Of a stretch of 64,000 bases of DNA, positions 23,382 to 34,023 are shown piece by piece; the first letter of the stretch is position 1; the number at the start of each line of letters is the position of its first letter. The notes under the pieces were generated by a model. That model saw nothing but the letters and a program-made list of their open reading frames with translations. It had not been told where the DNA came from and did no database searches. The stretch is from Balaenoptera acutorostrata (lineage: Eukaryota > Chordata > Mammalia > Artiodactyla > Balaenopteridae), in assembly GCF_949987535.1 (NCBI RefSeq), contig NC_080074.1:29535478-29599477 (forward strand), given 5' to 3'. The translations under genes were made by a program, and so were the position numbers.

Positions 23382-24300
23382 TTTTTTTTTAACATCTTTA
23401 TCGGAGTATAATTGCTTTACAATGTGTGTTAGTTTCTGCTGTATAACAAAGTGAATCAGCTATATGTATACATATATCCCCATATCCCATCCCTGTTGCA
23501 TCTCCCTCCCACCCTCCCTATCCCACCCATCTAGGTGGACACAAAGCACCAAGCTGATCTCCCTGTGCTATGCGGCTGCTTCCCACTAGCTATCTATTTT
23601 ACATTTGGTAGTGTATATATGTCCATGCCACTCTCTCACTTCGTCCCAGCTTACCCTTCCCCCTCCCCGTGTCCTCGTGTCCTCAAGTCCATTCTCTACG
23701 TCTGGGTCTTTATTCCTGTACTGCCCCTAGGTTCATGAGAACCTTTTTTTTTTTTTTTTTAGATTCCATATGTATGTGTTAGCATACGGTATTTGTTTTC
23801 CTCTTTCTGACTTACTTCACTCTGTATAACAGACTCTAGGTCCGTCCACCTCACTACAAATAGTTCAGTTTTGTTTCTTTTTATGGCTGAGTAATATTCC
23901 ATTGTATATATGTGGACATTGTATACATGTCTTCTTTATCCATTCATCTGTCGATGGACACTTAGGTTGCTTCCATGTCCTGGCTACTGTAAATAGTGCT
24001 GCAATGAACATTGTGGTACATGTCTCTTTTTGAGCTATGCTTTTCTCAGGGTATATGCCCAGTAGTGGGATTGCTGGGTCATACGGTAGTTCTACTTTTA
24101 ATTTTTGAAGGAACCTCCATACTGTTCTCCATAGTGGCTGTATCAATTTACATTCCTACCAACAGTGCAAGAGGGTTCCCTTTTCTCCACACCCTCTCCA
24201 GCATTTACTGTTTCTAGATTTTTTGATGATGGTCATTCTGACCGGTGTGAGGTGATACCTCATTGTAGTTTTGATTTGCATCTCTCTAATGATTAGTAAC
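23382..24300 (-). mobile_element. 5'-truncated L1, antisense (ORF2 end plus 3' UTR)
   Basis: The plus strand starts with a T-run at 23382 (the L1 tail), then the even-toed-ungulate/cetacean L1 3' UTR: 'atctttatcggagtataatt', 'agctgatctccctgtgctat', 'tgcggctgcttcccactagc'. From about 23770 it runs into ORF2. A 93-residue minus frame at 23865-24146 is the ORF2 C-terminal part, with the motif 'LPYDPAIPLLGIYP'. Truncation at about 24300 within ORF2. A loose, gapped likeness of flanks (caacagag / caatcagag) could be the target duplication. Confidence 0.9.
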
Positions 24301-24540
24301 AATCAGAGTATTGGATGTTCATTTCCTTTTCGTCCTTAGGATGGGTACCAGTAAAGCAAAATGGATTATTCAATAATCAATGACATTAATCTTTTATTAG
24401 ATACATAAATGAGATTTCCCCTAGACTTATCCTACAGACGGCATTTAACATCATTATTACATATCTACTAGTTCAGTTCCATAAACATTTACTAACTGGC
24501 TATTTGTGTGGTTTTAAAAATAACAAAGAGGGCAGTTTCA

Positions 24541-24921
24541 TCCTTTTATTTTGGTAATTTTTTAATTTAATTTATTTATGTTTTATACAGCAGGTTCTTA
24601 TTATCTATTTTATACTTATTAGTGTATATATGTCAATCCCAATCTCCCAATTCATCCCACCACCACCACCACCCGCCACTTTCCCCCGTGGTGTCCATAC
24701 GTTTGTTCTCTACATCTGTGTCTCTGTTTCTGCCTTGCAAACTGGTTCATCTGTACCATTTTTTTAGATTCCACATACATGTGTTAGTATACGATATTGT
24801 TTTTCTCTTTCTGACTTACTTCACTCTGTATGACAGTCTCTAGGTACATCCACGTCTCTACAAATGACCCAGTTTTGTTCTTTTTAATGCCTGATTAATA
24901 TTTCATTGTATATATGTACCA
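24541..24921 (-). mobile_element. L1 3' fragment, antisense half of a head-to-head pair
   Basis: Reads on plus as a T-rich stretch (24541-24584), then 'tatacagcaggttcttatta', 'tgtcaatcccaatctcccaa', a (CAC)n patch, and on to 'gattaatatttcattgtata' at the ORF2 end. It meets the sense half at 24921/24922 with a 3-4 base overlap around 'acac'. Base 24541-24584 read on minus is A-rich, like a tail. Confidence 0.85.
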
Positions 24922-25217
24922 CACAGATGTAGAGAACAAGCGTATGGATACCAAGGGGGAAGGGGGGTGGGATCAGTTGGGAGATGGGGATTGACATATA
25001 TACACTACTGATACTGTGTATAAAATAGATGACTAATGAGAGCCTACTGTATAGCACAAGGAATGTTCTGCAGTAACTTAAACGGGAAGGAAATCCAAAA
25101 AAGAGGGAATATATGTATACATATAGCTGATGCACTTTGCTGTACAGTAGAAACTAACACAACATTGTAAAGCAACTATACTCCAATAAAAAAATAAAAA
25201 ATAAATGAAAAAAAAAA
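24922..25217 (+). mobile_element. L1 3' end, sense half of a head-to-head pair
   Basis: Starts 'cacagatgtagagaacaagc' and ends 'caactatactccaataaaaa' plus an A-rich tail to 25217. Its first ~131 bases (24922-25052) are the reverse complement of 24585-24720 with modest divergence, forming an inverted repeat with a 201-base spacer. Confidence 0.85.
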
Positions 25218-26683
25218 GCCATTTCTAGTTTTCTAAAGCAGCACTGATGATGTTTCCAGCAGTAACTTCCAGGGCAAATATCAGTGATATCAAAGGAACC
25301 AGCAGTAGTATCTCTGCTGAGAGATGTCACCAGTGGTGTCTTCATGGGAGCAATTCTACATATGATTTTTGAAACTCTTCCTAGCAGTATATCCCCCATC
25401 CCTACCCCTCTGTCCCCCGGGGTTCTGTGAGCCATCTACGCACTTTAATCCATTCTGTTTCTCTTAAATTAGACAGAAATAGGCCTTGGTTAGGGTTCTG
25501 GAGTAAGTATGGTCACGTTAAGTCCAACTCTTCACCTATTTATGCTTGTACCTGTGGAGTAAATGTGACTGGAAGAAGATACACACACACATACACATGC
25601 ACTGCTTGGTCACACTTGAATTTATCACCTCAGTTGTGCCCCTGATGGTGGGAGCAATTCTGTTTTACAGTGGATAGATTATAATTGATTTAAATAATTT
25701 CATATTGTCAGACCTATAGATTGTTTCCAATTTTTTAGTGATAGAAAAATTGTTGTTATAGGTTATCCAAGTAGCTGAATCTTTGCCACATTTATAATTA
25801 TTTCCTTCAATTAATTTATTTTCTAGAAGTGGAGTTCTGATTCCAGTTATGAATAAGTGACTTGAATTGGCTAACTTTTCTGTTGTTACAATTATTAAAG
25901 CTGAGCAAGTTGTAAAATACAACTGTTTGAAGGCACTGGAATACAACCAAAGTAGTTAGAGACAGGAGGGACTACAATCCTTTTAAGAAGGAAAGAACAT
26001 AAGGTGAGTTCCACATTTAGCTGGCTTCTCTTCTGAAGGTATTAGAAATTTTCTGCTATGAGAGGCAATAGAGGCAAAGCAGGAAGCAAGAATCTTATAG
26101 GACTAAGGAGACAGAAATCAAAGTTTAAGATTGTGAGAGAGGGTACAAATAGAGTGGCAATATCTCAAAGTGTCTCAGGTTGGAGACTTCAGAGGAGTAC
26201 CAAAATCTCCTACTGATTCTCTTCAAGATATTGATGGACTCCTAATTATGCAGGCAAGAAAACCAAAGGAAAGCAGCAGCTGGGAGGGAAAAAAAACAGC
26301 AGATTTCAGTATCTGCCTACTTCTAAGGAACAAGATTGAACTTCAAGTTCCACCAAATCAGAAGAACTTACTAAATACCCAGGGCTTTCCACTGAGTTTC
26401 CACAAAAGCCATGACAGAATAACAAAGACAAAATGGAAACAAAATAATCTTAAAAAAAACGAAACTAAGATCAACTCATGAAAGGATTAAAGTTATCCTC
26501 TGATATCTGATACTCTATCTGTGTTCCACAAAAAGAAAACAAAAGAGAGAGATTGTCTTTGGAAGAAGATATATCATTCATAGAGTATATAATTTTTTAA
26601 TGTTTCATTTCCAATATCAAATTAAAATTAAAGGTATGTAAAAAAATACGACCAATTGAACAAAGCCAAGAAAAAAACCAAAC
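25218..26683. other. Mostly unique DNA; old L1-like sequence may begin near 26430
   Basis: A short CA-rich patch lies at 25581-25600. From roughly 26430 the purine-rich sequence may belong to the old L1-like element recognised more clearly at 27021-27572. A 103-codon plus frame at 26170-26481 has no family resemblance. Confidence 0.35.
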
Positions 26684-27020
26684 GGGACTTCCCTGGTGGC
26701 ACAGCGGTTAAGAATCTGCCTGCCAGTGCAGGGGACACAGGTTCGAGCCCTAGTCCGAGAAGATCGCACATGCCGTGGAGCAACTAAGCCCATGCTCCAC
26801 AATTACGGAGCCTGCGCTCTAGAGCCTGCGAGCCACAACTACTGAGCCTGCGTGCCTAGAGCCTGTGCTCCACAACAAGAGAAGCCACCACAGTGAGAAG
26901 CCTATGCACCGCAACAAAGAGCAACCCCTGCTCGCTGCAACTAGAGAAAGCCTGCATGCAGCAATGAAGACCCAACACAGCCAAAAATATATAAAGAAAG
27001 AAAGAAAAAAGAAAAAAAAA
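26684..27020 (+). mobile_element. CHR-type tRNA-derived SINE, full length
   Basis: Starts 'gggacttccctggtggcaca'. RNA polymerase III A box 'tggcacagcgg' at 26697-26707 and B box 'ggttcgagccc' at 26740-26750. The body has repeated 'ccacaacta' and 'gagcctgcg' phrases, then 'gaagacccaacacagccaaa', and an A/G-rich tail to about 27020. This family marks cetaceans, hippos and related even-toed ungulates. Several CpG-to-TpG/CpA changes show moderate age. It lies inside older repeat DNA. Clean target duplications were not found. Confidence 0.92.
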
Positions 27021-27572
27021 CAATTGAAATAGACCTATGGGTGAATCTGATATTGGAATTATCAGAGATTTTAAAATAACACGATTGATATAATTCAAGA
27101 AAATAGAGGAAAGAATGGGAAACTTCAGTAAATGCCTAGAGTACAAACGCACACACACATACAACCTGTCAAATGGAAATTCTACATCTGAAGAATATAA
27201 TGACTAAGATGAAAAATTTACCAGAGTAGTTTATTAGCAGATTAGAAATAGCCAAAAAAAAAAAAAAAAAAGAAAAGAATCAGTAAATCAGATCATAGGG
27301 CAGTAGAGAGTATTCAGTGCAATGCACAGGGAGAAAAAAAATATACAATAAAAAGCATATGCGACATGTAAGACATAGGGAAAATGTTTAACATGTCTAA
27401 TCAGAGGGGCAATAGTTGAAGAAATAGTGGCTGAGAATTTCCTAGACATGACTAGATGCCAAGCCACAAACTCAAGAAGGTCTACAAACCCCACAGAGTA
27501 TAAACAGAAAGAAAATTACACTTAGAGACATCCTAGTTAAACTACTGAAAACCAAAGATAAAGTGAAATCTT
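27021..27572 (+). repeat. Old L1-like internal sequence, sense
   Basis: 'gtggctgagaatttcctaga', 'catgactagatgccaagcc', 'cacagagtataaacagaaag', 'cacttagagacatcctagtt' and 'aaactactgaaaaccaaaga' follow an old L1-type (L1M/HAL1-like) internal consensus. It hosts the SINE at 26684 and is split at 27572 by an L1 3' end. It seems to resume at 27895. Contains an 18-base A-run near 27254-27271. Confidence 0.55.
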
Positions 27573-27883
27573 TAGAGTGAAAAGGTACAAACTTCCAGTT
27601 TAAAGATCAGTAATTACTAGAGATGTAATGTAAAACATGATAAATATAATTAACACTGTTGTATGTTATATAGGAAAGTTGTTGAGAGTAAATCCTGAGT
27701 TCTCATCACAAATTTTTTTCTATTTCTTTAATTTTGTATCTATATGAGATGATGGATGTTCACTAAAATTATTGTGATAATCATTTCATAATTATGTGAG
27801 TCAGATTATTATGTTATATACCTTATACAGTGCTGCATATCAATTATATCTCAATAAAAGTGGAAGAAAAAACGGAAAAACAG
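27573..27883 (+). mobile_element. L1 3' end inserted in an older element, with duplication
   Basis: Contains 'agagatgtaatgtaaaacat', 'aattaacactgttgtatgtt', 'ctgagttctcatcacaa' and 'caattatatctcaataaaag', the same L1 3' end as at 3245-3547. It is flanked by the 11-base repeat 'agtgaaatctt' at 27562-27572 and 27884-27894, so the insertion borders are well supported. Confidence 0.8.
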
Positions 27884-27909
27884 AGTGAAATCTTAAAAGG
27901 TTGCCGGGC

Positions 27910-27925
27910 GGGGGGGGGGGGGGGG
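27910..27925 (+). repeat. Poly-G run of 16
   Basis: An uninterrupted run of 16 G, preceded by 'ttgccgggc'. Mononucleotide G runs this long are rare in mammalian DNA and unstable. The length may be a sequencing or assembly estimate. Confidence 0.85.
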
Positions 27926-27929
27926 AGTT

Positions 27930-29289
27930 CAAGAAGTGCAATTATGGAGTCAAAAATTTTGAGATTTTTTTAAAGATTCTGTTGTGAACTTTCAATCTAC
28001 TCTCTAGAAATTGTGCACCTTTTCCCCACATCCTTGACAATACTGTCACAAATCTTGGTATGACTTTGGCATTCTAAGTAGTAGAATCATTAAACCTCTT
28101 TAATCTGTTGTGGTTTCTGAATGATGAATGAAGTTGTTGGAAGTTTTGGAGAGATTCAGCCCTTCTGAAACTATTCGTGAACTTTGGTCTTTTTGGATTA
28201 AAGTACAGTTTATAATTTAGATATTACTAAGATAGTGTTCCCATGCATATTTATGCCAAATTTTGCCTACACATATGTACATAAAGTTGATGTTTTATAG
28301 GTTTTATAGTTTTCCAATATTCACTGTTTTCAATCTCAAATAACAAAACTGCAGGGGCTCTTAGTGTTTGCATTGCTTACATATTGTTGTTTTTAAAAAA
28401 TTTTGAGTTACACTCACTCATAGAATAGTTTATACATTACAGTTATTTTCCTAAGTAATTTTGATTTTATTGCGGTTCTTGGTTTCATAACATGCCTTCA
28501 GGTGTCCTTGAAAGAAGTGCTTTCATCTCTGTGGGTTCAAATGCCCTCCCTTGGCTTCCATGGGCAGCAATTATGGTGTCTTGTATCATCTGGTCTCTTT
28601 ATACGGTTATCCCTATGAAGCTGAGATGCAAAGATTCTACCCCAGTGATTTAGGTCTGGCCTCATTCCAAGCCTTAATTGATGGAGACTTTGTCCTGTAT
28701 TTAGTATTCAGCATAGAGCAAAGCGTTTTTCATGAAATGGTTCCAGGGAATGAAAAGGCCCTAGTTATTGCAAGCCCCACAGCAAAGTGGAATTACCTCT
28801 GGACCAGACCTGAGGCTCAGTGCCATGCTGACCACTTTCTCTTACCAAGTAATTCCCTAAAATACAAACTAGACTCATTTTGAAAATACAAAACTCTATT
28901 AAATATATACAATAAAGTGAAAAGACAGTGTGTAAAATGTTACGTGCACACATTAGAATTGTAAACAAAAAAATTAATAAAAGCATATGAAGAAAGACTG
29001 TAAGGAACTCCACCAAAATAATAATAATGGTAGTTTGAGTACAGGAATAATAGGCAATTATTTTTCTTTTTACCATTTTACATATTTCCTAGATTGTAGT
29101 TATATTACTTTTATAATTAAACAATAAATTTCCTTTAAAAATGATGTTAAAATAACTCCTCTGATAAAGATTTTGGCAACCTACTTTTATAACCTCCTCT
29201 CTTTAGCAATAGACCTGGGATTATAATACTGGAATGTCATAATTAAGATCATAACATGTTAATAACCCAACTGGAGTTCTTAACATTAT
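27930..29289. other. Unique DNA with one longer open frame
   Basis: No repeat recognised. The plus frame 28551-28883 (110 codons, TGA stop) is the longest plus-strand frame in this part. It resembles no family I know. It overlaps a 103-codon minus frame at 28765-29076, which argues for chance. Confidence 0.3.
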
Positions 29290-29600
29290 GGTTTGCTTAT
29301 TTTGTAATACACTTCTTTCTAGCACCTGTACAATTTAAACCTTTTAATTACATTTTTCATCACTGTCAGGCAAAATAATTGCAAGCAAGTTTTCATATAT
29401 GCATTTTTCTTAAGCTTGACTTATTATAGCAATCCAAGTGTAGTGGGAACACTGCATTTAACCAAGCAGAAGACACAGCGGTAATTGTAATTTCACTCTG
29501 AGTCATCAGGAATGGAATTTTCGAGTCATCTTTTTAACCTCCCAGATGCCTTAACTGCCAAAATTAAGATTAATTTATCAAAAGTATGTGAAGATGTTAC
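29290..29600. other. Candidate conserved noncoding block
   Basis: Unique, non-repeat AT-rich DNA dense in TAAT-core words: 'ttttaattacatttttc', 'caaaataattgcaagc', 'gcggtaattgtaatttc', 'gattaatttatc'. This texture is typical of deeply conserved developmental enhancers, but conservation cannot be judged from one sequence. Confidence 0.25.
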
Positions 29601-30559
29601 ATACTCTCTAACAAATCTTCTAGGCTACAAATAGGGAAAAATATGAAAATGAAAATATGAGAATTAAAAACTAAGTACTTTTTCTTGCACGTGTCTTATT
29701 TGACTACAGAATAGGTCTATACATAGAATTAAAGATTTTATATGCATTTAATCTTTGTTTTTCCTAATATTGTCCTCTAATATTAACTCTATTTAGTTTG
29801 AATGACTATAGAAAATATCCATAGCACTTTGTTAGCATAACTTTTATTTTTACCTGCATTACTAAAAACAATACAGTTATCTTTAAAATAAATTTATTTA
29901 GAAATAAATTACACAATAGCATCCCTTTCTTCAAGGTGCTGAGATCAGGAACTGTGGAAATAGCTCCCATTAAAACACGATAGCTATATGGTTACATAAT
30001 GGCTGACTTCTTTCTATGTCTTCCTGTGGTAAGGTCTGTTTGCCCTTTTGGCAAGTTTATAACAATTTCCAAGTTGATTTTGAACCCCATGATATACATT
30101 TCAAATGAAGACTTTTCTTGCCTGCATGACTATGGCAAGCAAACTTCCTGTTTTATGCTATTATTTGCTCACTGTCACAAATCTTGTGACACTTCACTAA
30201 ACAAAATTGAGCAGGTGATGTCAAGCTGAGTATCAGAGCAATTTCATATGACTCCAACCTCACCGTATGCCGTGGAAGGGAATGTGAATTAACTTTTGCT
30301 GCTCTGGGTTTTTACAATCATAAACTATTTCATGTGGAGTCAGAAGGAAATTCTAATCCAGTGGCTTTAGAGTTTAACCCCTTTTTCAAATATCAATCCT
30401 GTGTAGAAACCCAATACATAGAATGATATAAGCAGAACTCCTCCACTGAGTGAGAGGCTGCTGTGGAGCCCTTACAATTCACTTGTCTTATCCCTTCTTT
30501 CTATGTGGGAGCTGCTGAGCATCCCAGCAGAACACAAGAGGTCCTCAGGACAGATGGCA
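29601..30559. other. Unique AT-rich DNA
   Basis: No element recognised. The 76-codon frame at 29999-30229 is taken as chance. Confidence 0.35.
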
Positions 30560-30650
30560 AACCACGCGTCTAATTCCAATCTCTCTCATGTTACAGACAA
30601 GTCAACAAAAGCCTAAGGAAATGAAGTTACTTGTCCGAGGTTATAAAACA
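30560..30650 (-). repeat. MIR SINE fragment, antisense
   Basis: 'tcatgttacagacaagtcaa' and 'aaatgaagttacttgtccga' followed by 'ggttata' match the reverse MIR core (ttttacagatgaggaaact ... gttaagtgacttgcccaagg). Confidence 0.5.
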
Positions 30651-32379
30651 CAAAGCCTTGCACACATTAGGTCTCAAAATATAAGTTACCACGGTGGGTG
30701 TTATATTAGTCAGTGAAAGAGGCAAACCTAAAAATCAGGAGTATTTTTTCCACCAAAATTACTGTTGTTTAATAGAAAGGTTTTGTGTTTTGTTTTGTTT
30801 TGTTTTTTCATTTTTCTGAAAGTTCTTCATTTGTCTGGAAGTGTTCAAAGGAAAGTGTAAAAGGAAAATGTTCATTATGAAAATCAACCCCAAAAAGTCT
30901 ATGAGTAGGTCAAGGAATATACAAAAAATATGGAAGAGATCTCAGCATATTATCCTGAGGGAACGACAAAATATTCAGTTCAAGTACCACTGCTGCACAG
31001 GTCTGGTGGGACCCAGCTGCTACTGGAACCATGAATGCTTCATTCTGTTCAGAGAAGTATTTACAGGGAAGTAATTTCCTAAGAACAAGAGCTCTGGCCA
31101 ACTCTGGATAGGGTTGAAGGCATGTTGGATTCTCAGTGTAGAGGATCAAAAATGTAGATTATAGATGAGTTTTATTATGTCACAGAAATCATAAAGCACG
31201 GAAAGCTCTAGGACTCCTAGATATTCTGATTGCTTAAAATGTGTGTTGTGACATACATTCTCACTTTATATTAGTTAAAATATTTGATTTAACCAAAGCA
31301 CTAATTTTTTGCATCAGAAGAAGGTACTTCCCCTCTCTACACTTCAGGTGTCCCATAACTCAGGAGTTATATCAGCATTTCATAGAAATACAAAATAAAT
31401 TATCACAATATCAAACAGTTATGCTTATTACAACAAACATGAGAAATCTGTAGAGAATGCAGTGAGACTTTTGCTGGGTCTCAGAATTTCATCTAAAGTC
31501 TGAAAGCTGAGACAATGAAGAGCAAGTTTTGTTACTTATCTAAAAAGAAGCAACAAACTCATCCCCACATGGCCAGACTGGCCCAGCCATCATCATTCCC
31601 AATAGCTAGTGTAAGAGAAGTTTAGAGATTTGCTGGAGAGCAAAATCAATGAAGGGATTTTATAGGTATATATAAGACTATCACATTCCCTCTTCTCTTG
31701 AGTCAAGTAAGGGTACCTCCCAATAACCACTCAGAGATTGGAATGTCTGTCAAAAGAGACACACTAACACAGTCCCAAATCCTTGCCAAGTGCTTGTTAG
31801 CCGCTAAAAATGCATAGGTTTGCTCATGCTGGTATGGAACAGACATCTCCAGCTTGGCATGTGTTTGCTGGAGTTTGTGCACGCAGTTTGTGCTTGTCTC
31901 TTGCCTGAAGAATTCCAAATACTGGAGGTTGCCTAGAGCAGGTCCCATTGCAGAATGAGAATAAAGCGTGCAGTGAATTGGCCTCACTCCTGGAGCATGT
32001 CAGGGCGAGGTGGTATGCATTTTCACATGGACCACCTGGATACACAGAAAAGTAGCCAGGCTTGAATATTTTTGAAAGGACTCGGGTGTCTGCCAAGAGG
32101 AAAAATGGACCATTTTGCTTTACGGCCACCAGGAATGGAAGGCAAGTTGTAAGAAGTCATCCAAAGGGTCTATTACCAATGCCATGAAATCGTGTGGTGC
32201 AGAGATACCCAGCAAAGGATCAGAGTCTTTGCCATTTTACTGTGCACCCCTCCCTAGCTCCTGACCACAGAATAGTTAGAAGCAGAGTGAGGAGGAGGTG
32301 AAAGAAAGTTCTATTTGAAGTCAGTAGGGAGAAGAAAGAATAAGGTGATCATATTATTTACCCCATTTAAGATAGACTG
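30651..32379. other. Unique or unassigned DNA; 31560-32280 could be an old LTR
   Basis: A (GTTTT)n patch lies at about 30784-30807. The block 31560-32280 is less AT-rich, with a few CpGs and overlapping minus frames of 94 and 101 codons (31703-31987, 31824-32129). Its texture is LTR-like, but I cannot match it to a family and see no TG/CA ends. Confidence 0.3.
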
Positions 32380-32510
32380 TTTAGTACACCACTTATACAT
32401 TTCTAAATTTGTTTTACAGTAGAGGAAACTGAAAATCAGAAAGATAATTTACCCAAAAGCACAGAGGTTGGAAGTGACAAAGCCAGTAACCTTAAATTCC
32501 TTGAGAGAAT
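32380..32510 (-). repeat. MIR SINE remnant, antisense
   Basis: 'gttttacagtagaggaaact', 'gaaaatcagaaagataattt' and 'acccaaaagcacagagg' show the reverse MIR core. Confidence 0.55.
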
Positions 32511-32614
32511 GCCACCATCCTTTATTAGAGAGGTTGCAAAGAAATCGAGCATAATACTCTGTGATACTTTTCTCTTTGGCATTTTCAACTTACATCTTAG
32601 AAAAATCAGACTGA

Positions 32615-32750
32615 AAAATTGTGAATAGGTATTCTGGCACTACCTAGGTGATGTGGATAAGTTGCTTCATTTACCTAAGCCTCCTTTTTCTCATTTACAA
32701 AATGCAGAGTTTGGATCAATTTAGCTCTAAATTCCCTTTTAGATTTTATA
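32615..32750 (+). repeat. MIR SINE remnant, sense
   Basis: 'ctaggtgatgtggataagtt', 'gcttcatttacctaagcctc', 'ctttttctcatttacaaaat' and 'gcagagtttggatcaat' follow the MIR core. Confidence 0.55.
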
Positions 32751-32759
32751 ATATAGCTC

Positions 32760-32840
32760 AAAAAGACAGAGAGGAGAAGAGAGGAGAGGAAGGGAGGAGA
32801 GAGGAGGGGAGGGGAGGGGAGGGGAAAGATGTGGAAGAGT
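32760..32840 (+). repeat. Purine tract with (GGGGA)4
   Basis: About 70 bases of almost pure A/G. At 32806-32824 four GGGG runs are separated by single A bases, the strongest simple G-quadruplex layout. The open frame across it, 32648-32842, is low complexity (Glu, Gly, Arg) and not coding. Confidence 0.9.
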
Positions 32841-33199
32841 AAGATTCTGTATTAGTTGTATTAGTTAAATATTTTATACCTTAAATTTGTATTTTTTCAG
32901 GAGAGTCAGGGAATTAGAACTCCAAAAATTGTCTTTATATTCTCCCTCCTCCTTCCCATCATTTCTTTCAGAGGTATTGCTAGGATGATTTCGTAATAAA
33001 AAAAAGAAAACATAATTTTAGGAGATGGAATCATTTAATCGTCTCTGAAATGCTTTCAGCTGTAGATAGTAAAGAAAATTCTGCACCCTCTGAAAGCTAC
33101 CCTGTAACTGGATTCTCAGGAGAAATGGTGGTATGAAGGTTTGTTATGTTTGGTTTTGTTTGTTTGTTGTTGTTTTTTAAACATGATGGGAATAAGACT

Positions 33200-33860
33200 G
33201 GGAAATTGTAACTTCGGATAGGTTTGTTGCTGCAGCTTTCAATCCTGTCACAATTGGTGTCATGAAGATGAATAAAGGTGGTGTCATCTTCTGTTTTCAT
33301 TATCATCCAAGGGGCTGGGATCGGAAGGGATTCATTTTGTGCCACTGTCATTTCTCATTACTATCTTTGTCATGAGAGTGAATTATAACAGCCCTCCGAT
33401 GCCAGCTATGGCTTTGCTCTCATTACAGACTTTCATTCTTGGGACAAAGATGGTAATAAGAATGGAATGTCGTGTGAAAACAGAGCTCACTTTCATGACA
33501 GTTGGAAATTGGTGATGAAAATGGAAAATGGCAGAAAAAAATTAATCTTTTTTTTTTGTGGCAAAAATTGTCCTGCAAACAACATTGTGCACCAAGGGTG
33601 TCCCTCACCGTGGCAATGACAAAGCAATGAAAAGGCAAACAATGAAGAGCTTTTGGAGCAAATGAGGGATTCTGAGGCATCCATCTTGCTTGGTGCTTTG
33701 GAAATATCTCTCTTAATGCTGAATAATGTAACATCCATTTAGCTCCAAAAGTAATGTGATAGGCAATTAGGAGCTTCTCTGTTCTCCCTTCAGTGATATG
33801 AGTATCTCTATTATATACTGCCAGAAAGGCACTACCAAGTTTATGGAAATCATTAGAATT
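33200..33860. other. Candidate conserved noncoding block
   Basis: Non-repeat DNA with mixed composition and several homeodomain-like words: 'tgtcatttctcattac', 'agtgaattataacag', 'aggcaattaggag', 'tgctgaataatgtaa'. The long minus frame 33423-34064 overlaps this block but runs on into a (CA)n repeat and is not accepted as a gene. Confidence 0.3.
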
Positions 33861-33878
33861 TCTATATAGGATACTTTT

Positions 33879-33931
33879 CACACACATACACACACACACA
33901 TGCACACACACACTCATACACTCACACACAT
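33879..33931. repeat. (CA)n microsatellite
   Basis: Interrupted CA repeat ('cacacacatacacacacaca', 'tgcacacacacactcatac'), followed by TA-rich sequence to 33970. It sits about 90 bases from the broken end of the L1 at 34024. Confidence 0.9.
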
Positions 33932-34023
33932 GCAAATATATGCCTATGTATATGTGTTCATATATATATAATTTTAGAAAAGTATTTAGCTGACTCAAAA
34001 ATAGTGGTATTGAAAGGAAAGAC

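Noticed and set aside
26684..26760. tRNA gene, because A and B boxes are present
   Set aside because: The boxes belong to the tRNA-derived head of a full SINE with body and A-rich tail. It does not fold as a complete tRNA.
32648..32842. Small Glu/Arg/Gly-rich protein
   Set aside because: Half the frame is the translated (GGGGA)/(GGA)n purine tract and the rest is a MIR remnant.
33879..33931. CRISPR-like or satellite array from regularly spaced repeats
   Set aside because: This and the similar tracts at 45729, 53635, 54131 and 62081 are plain dinucleotide microsatellites without spacers.
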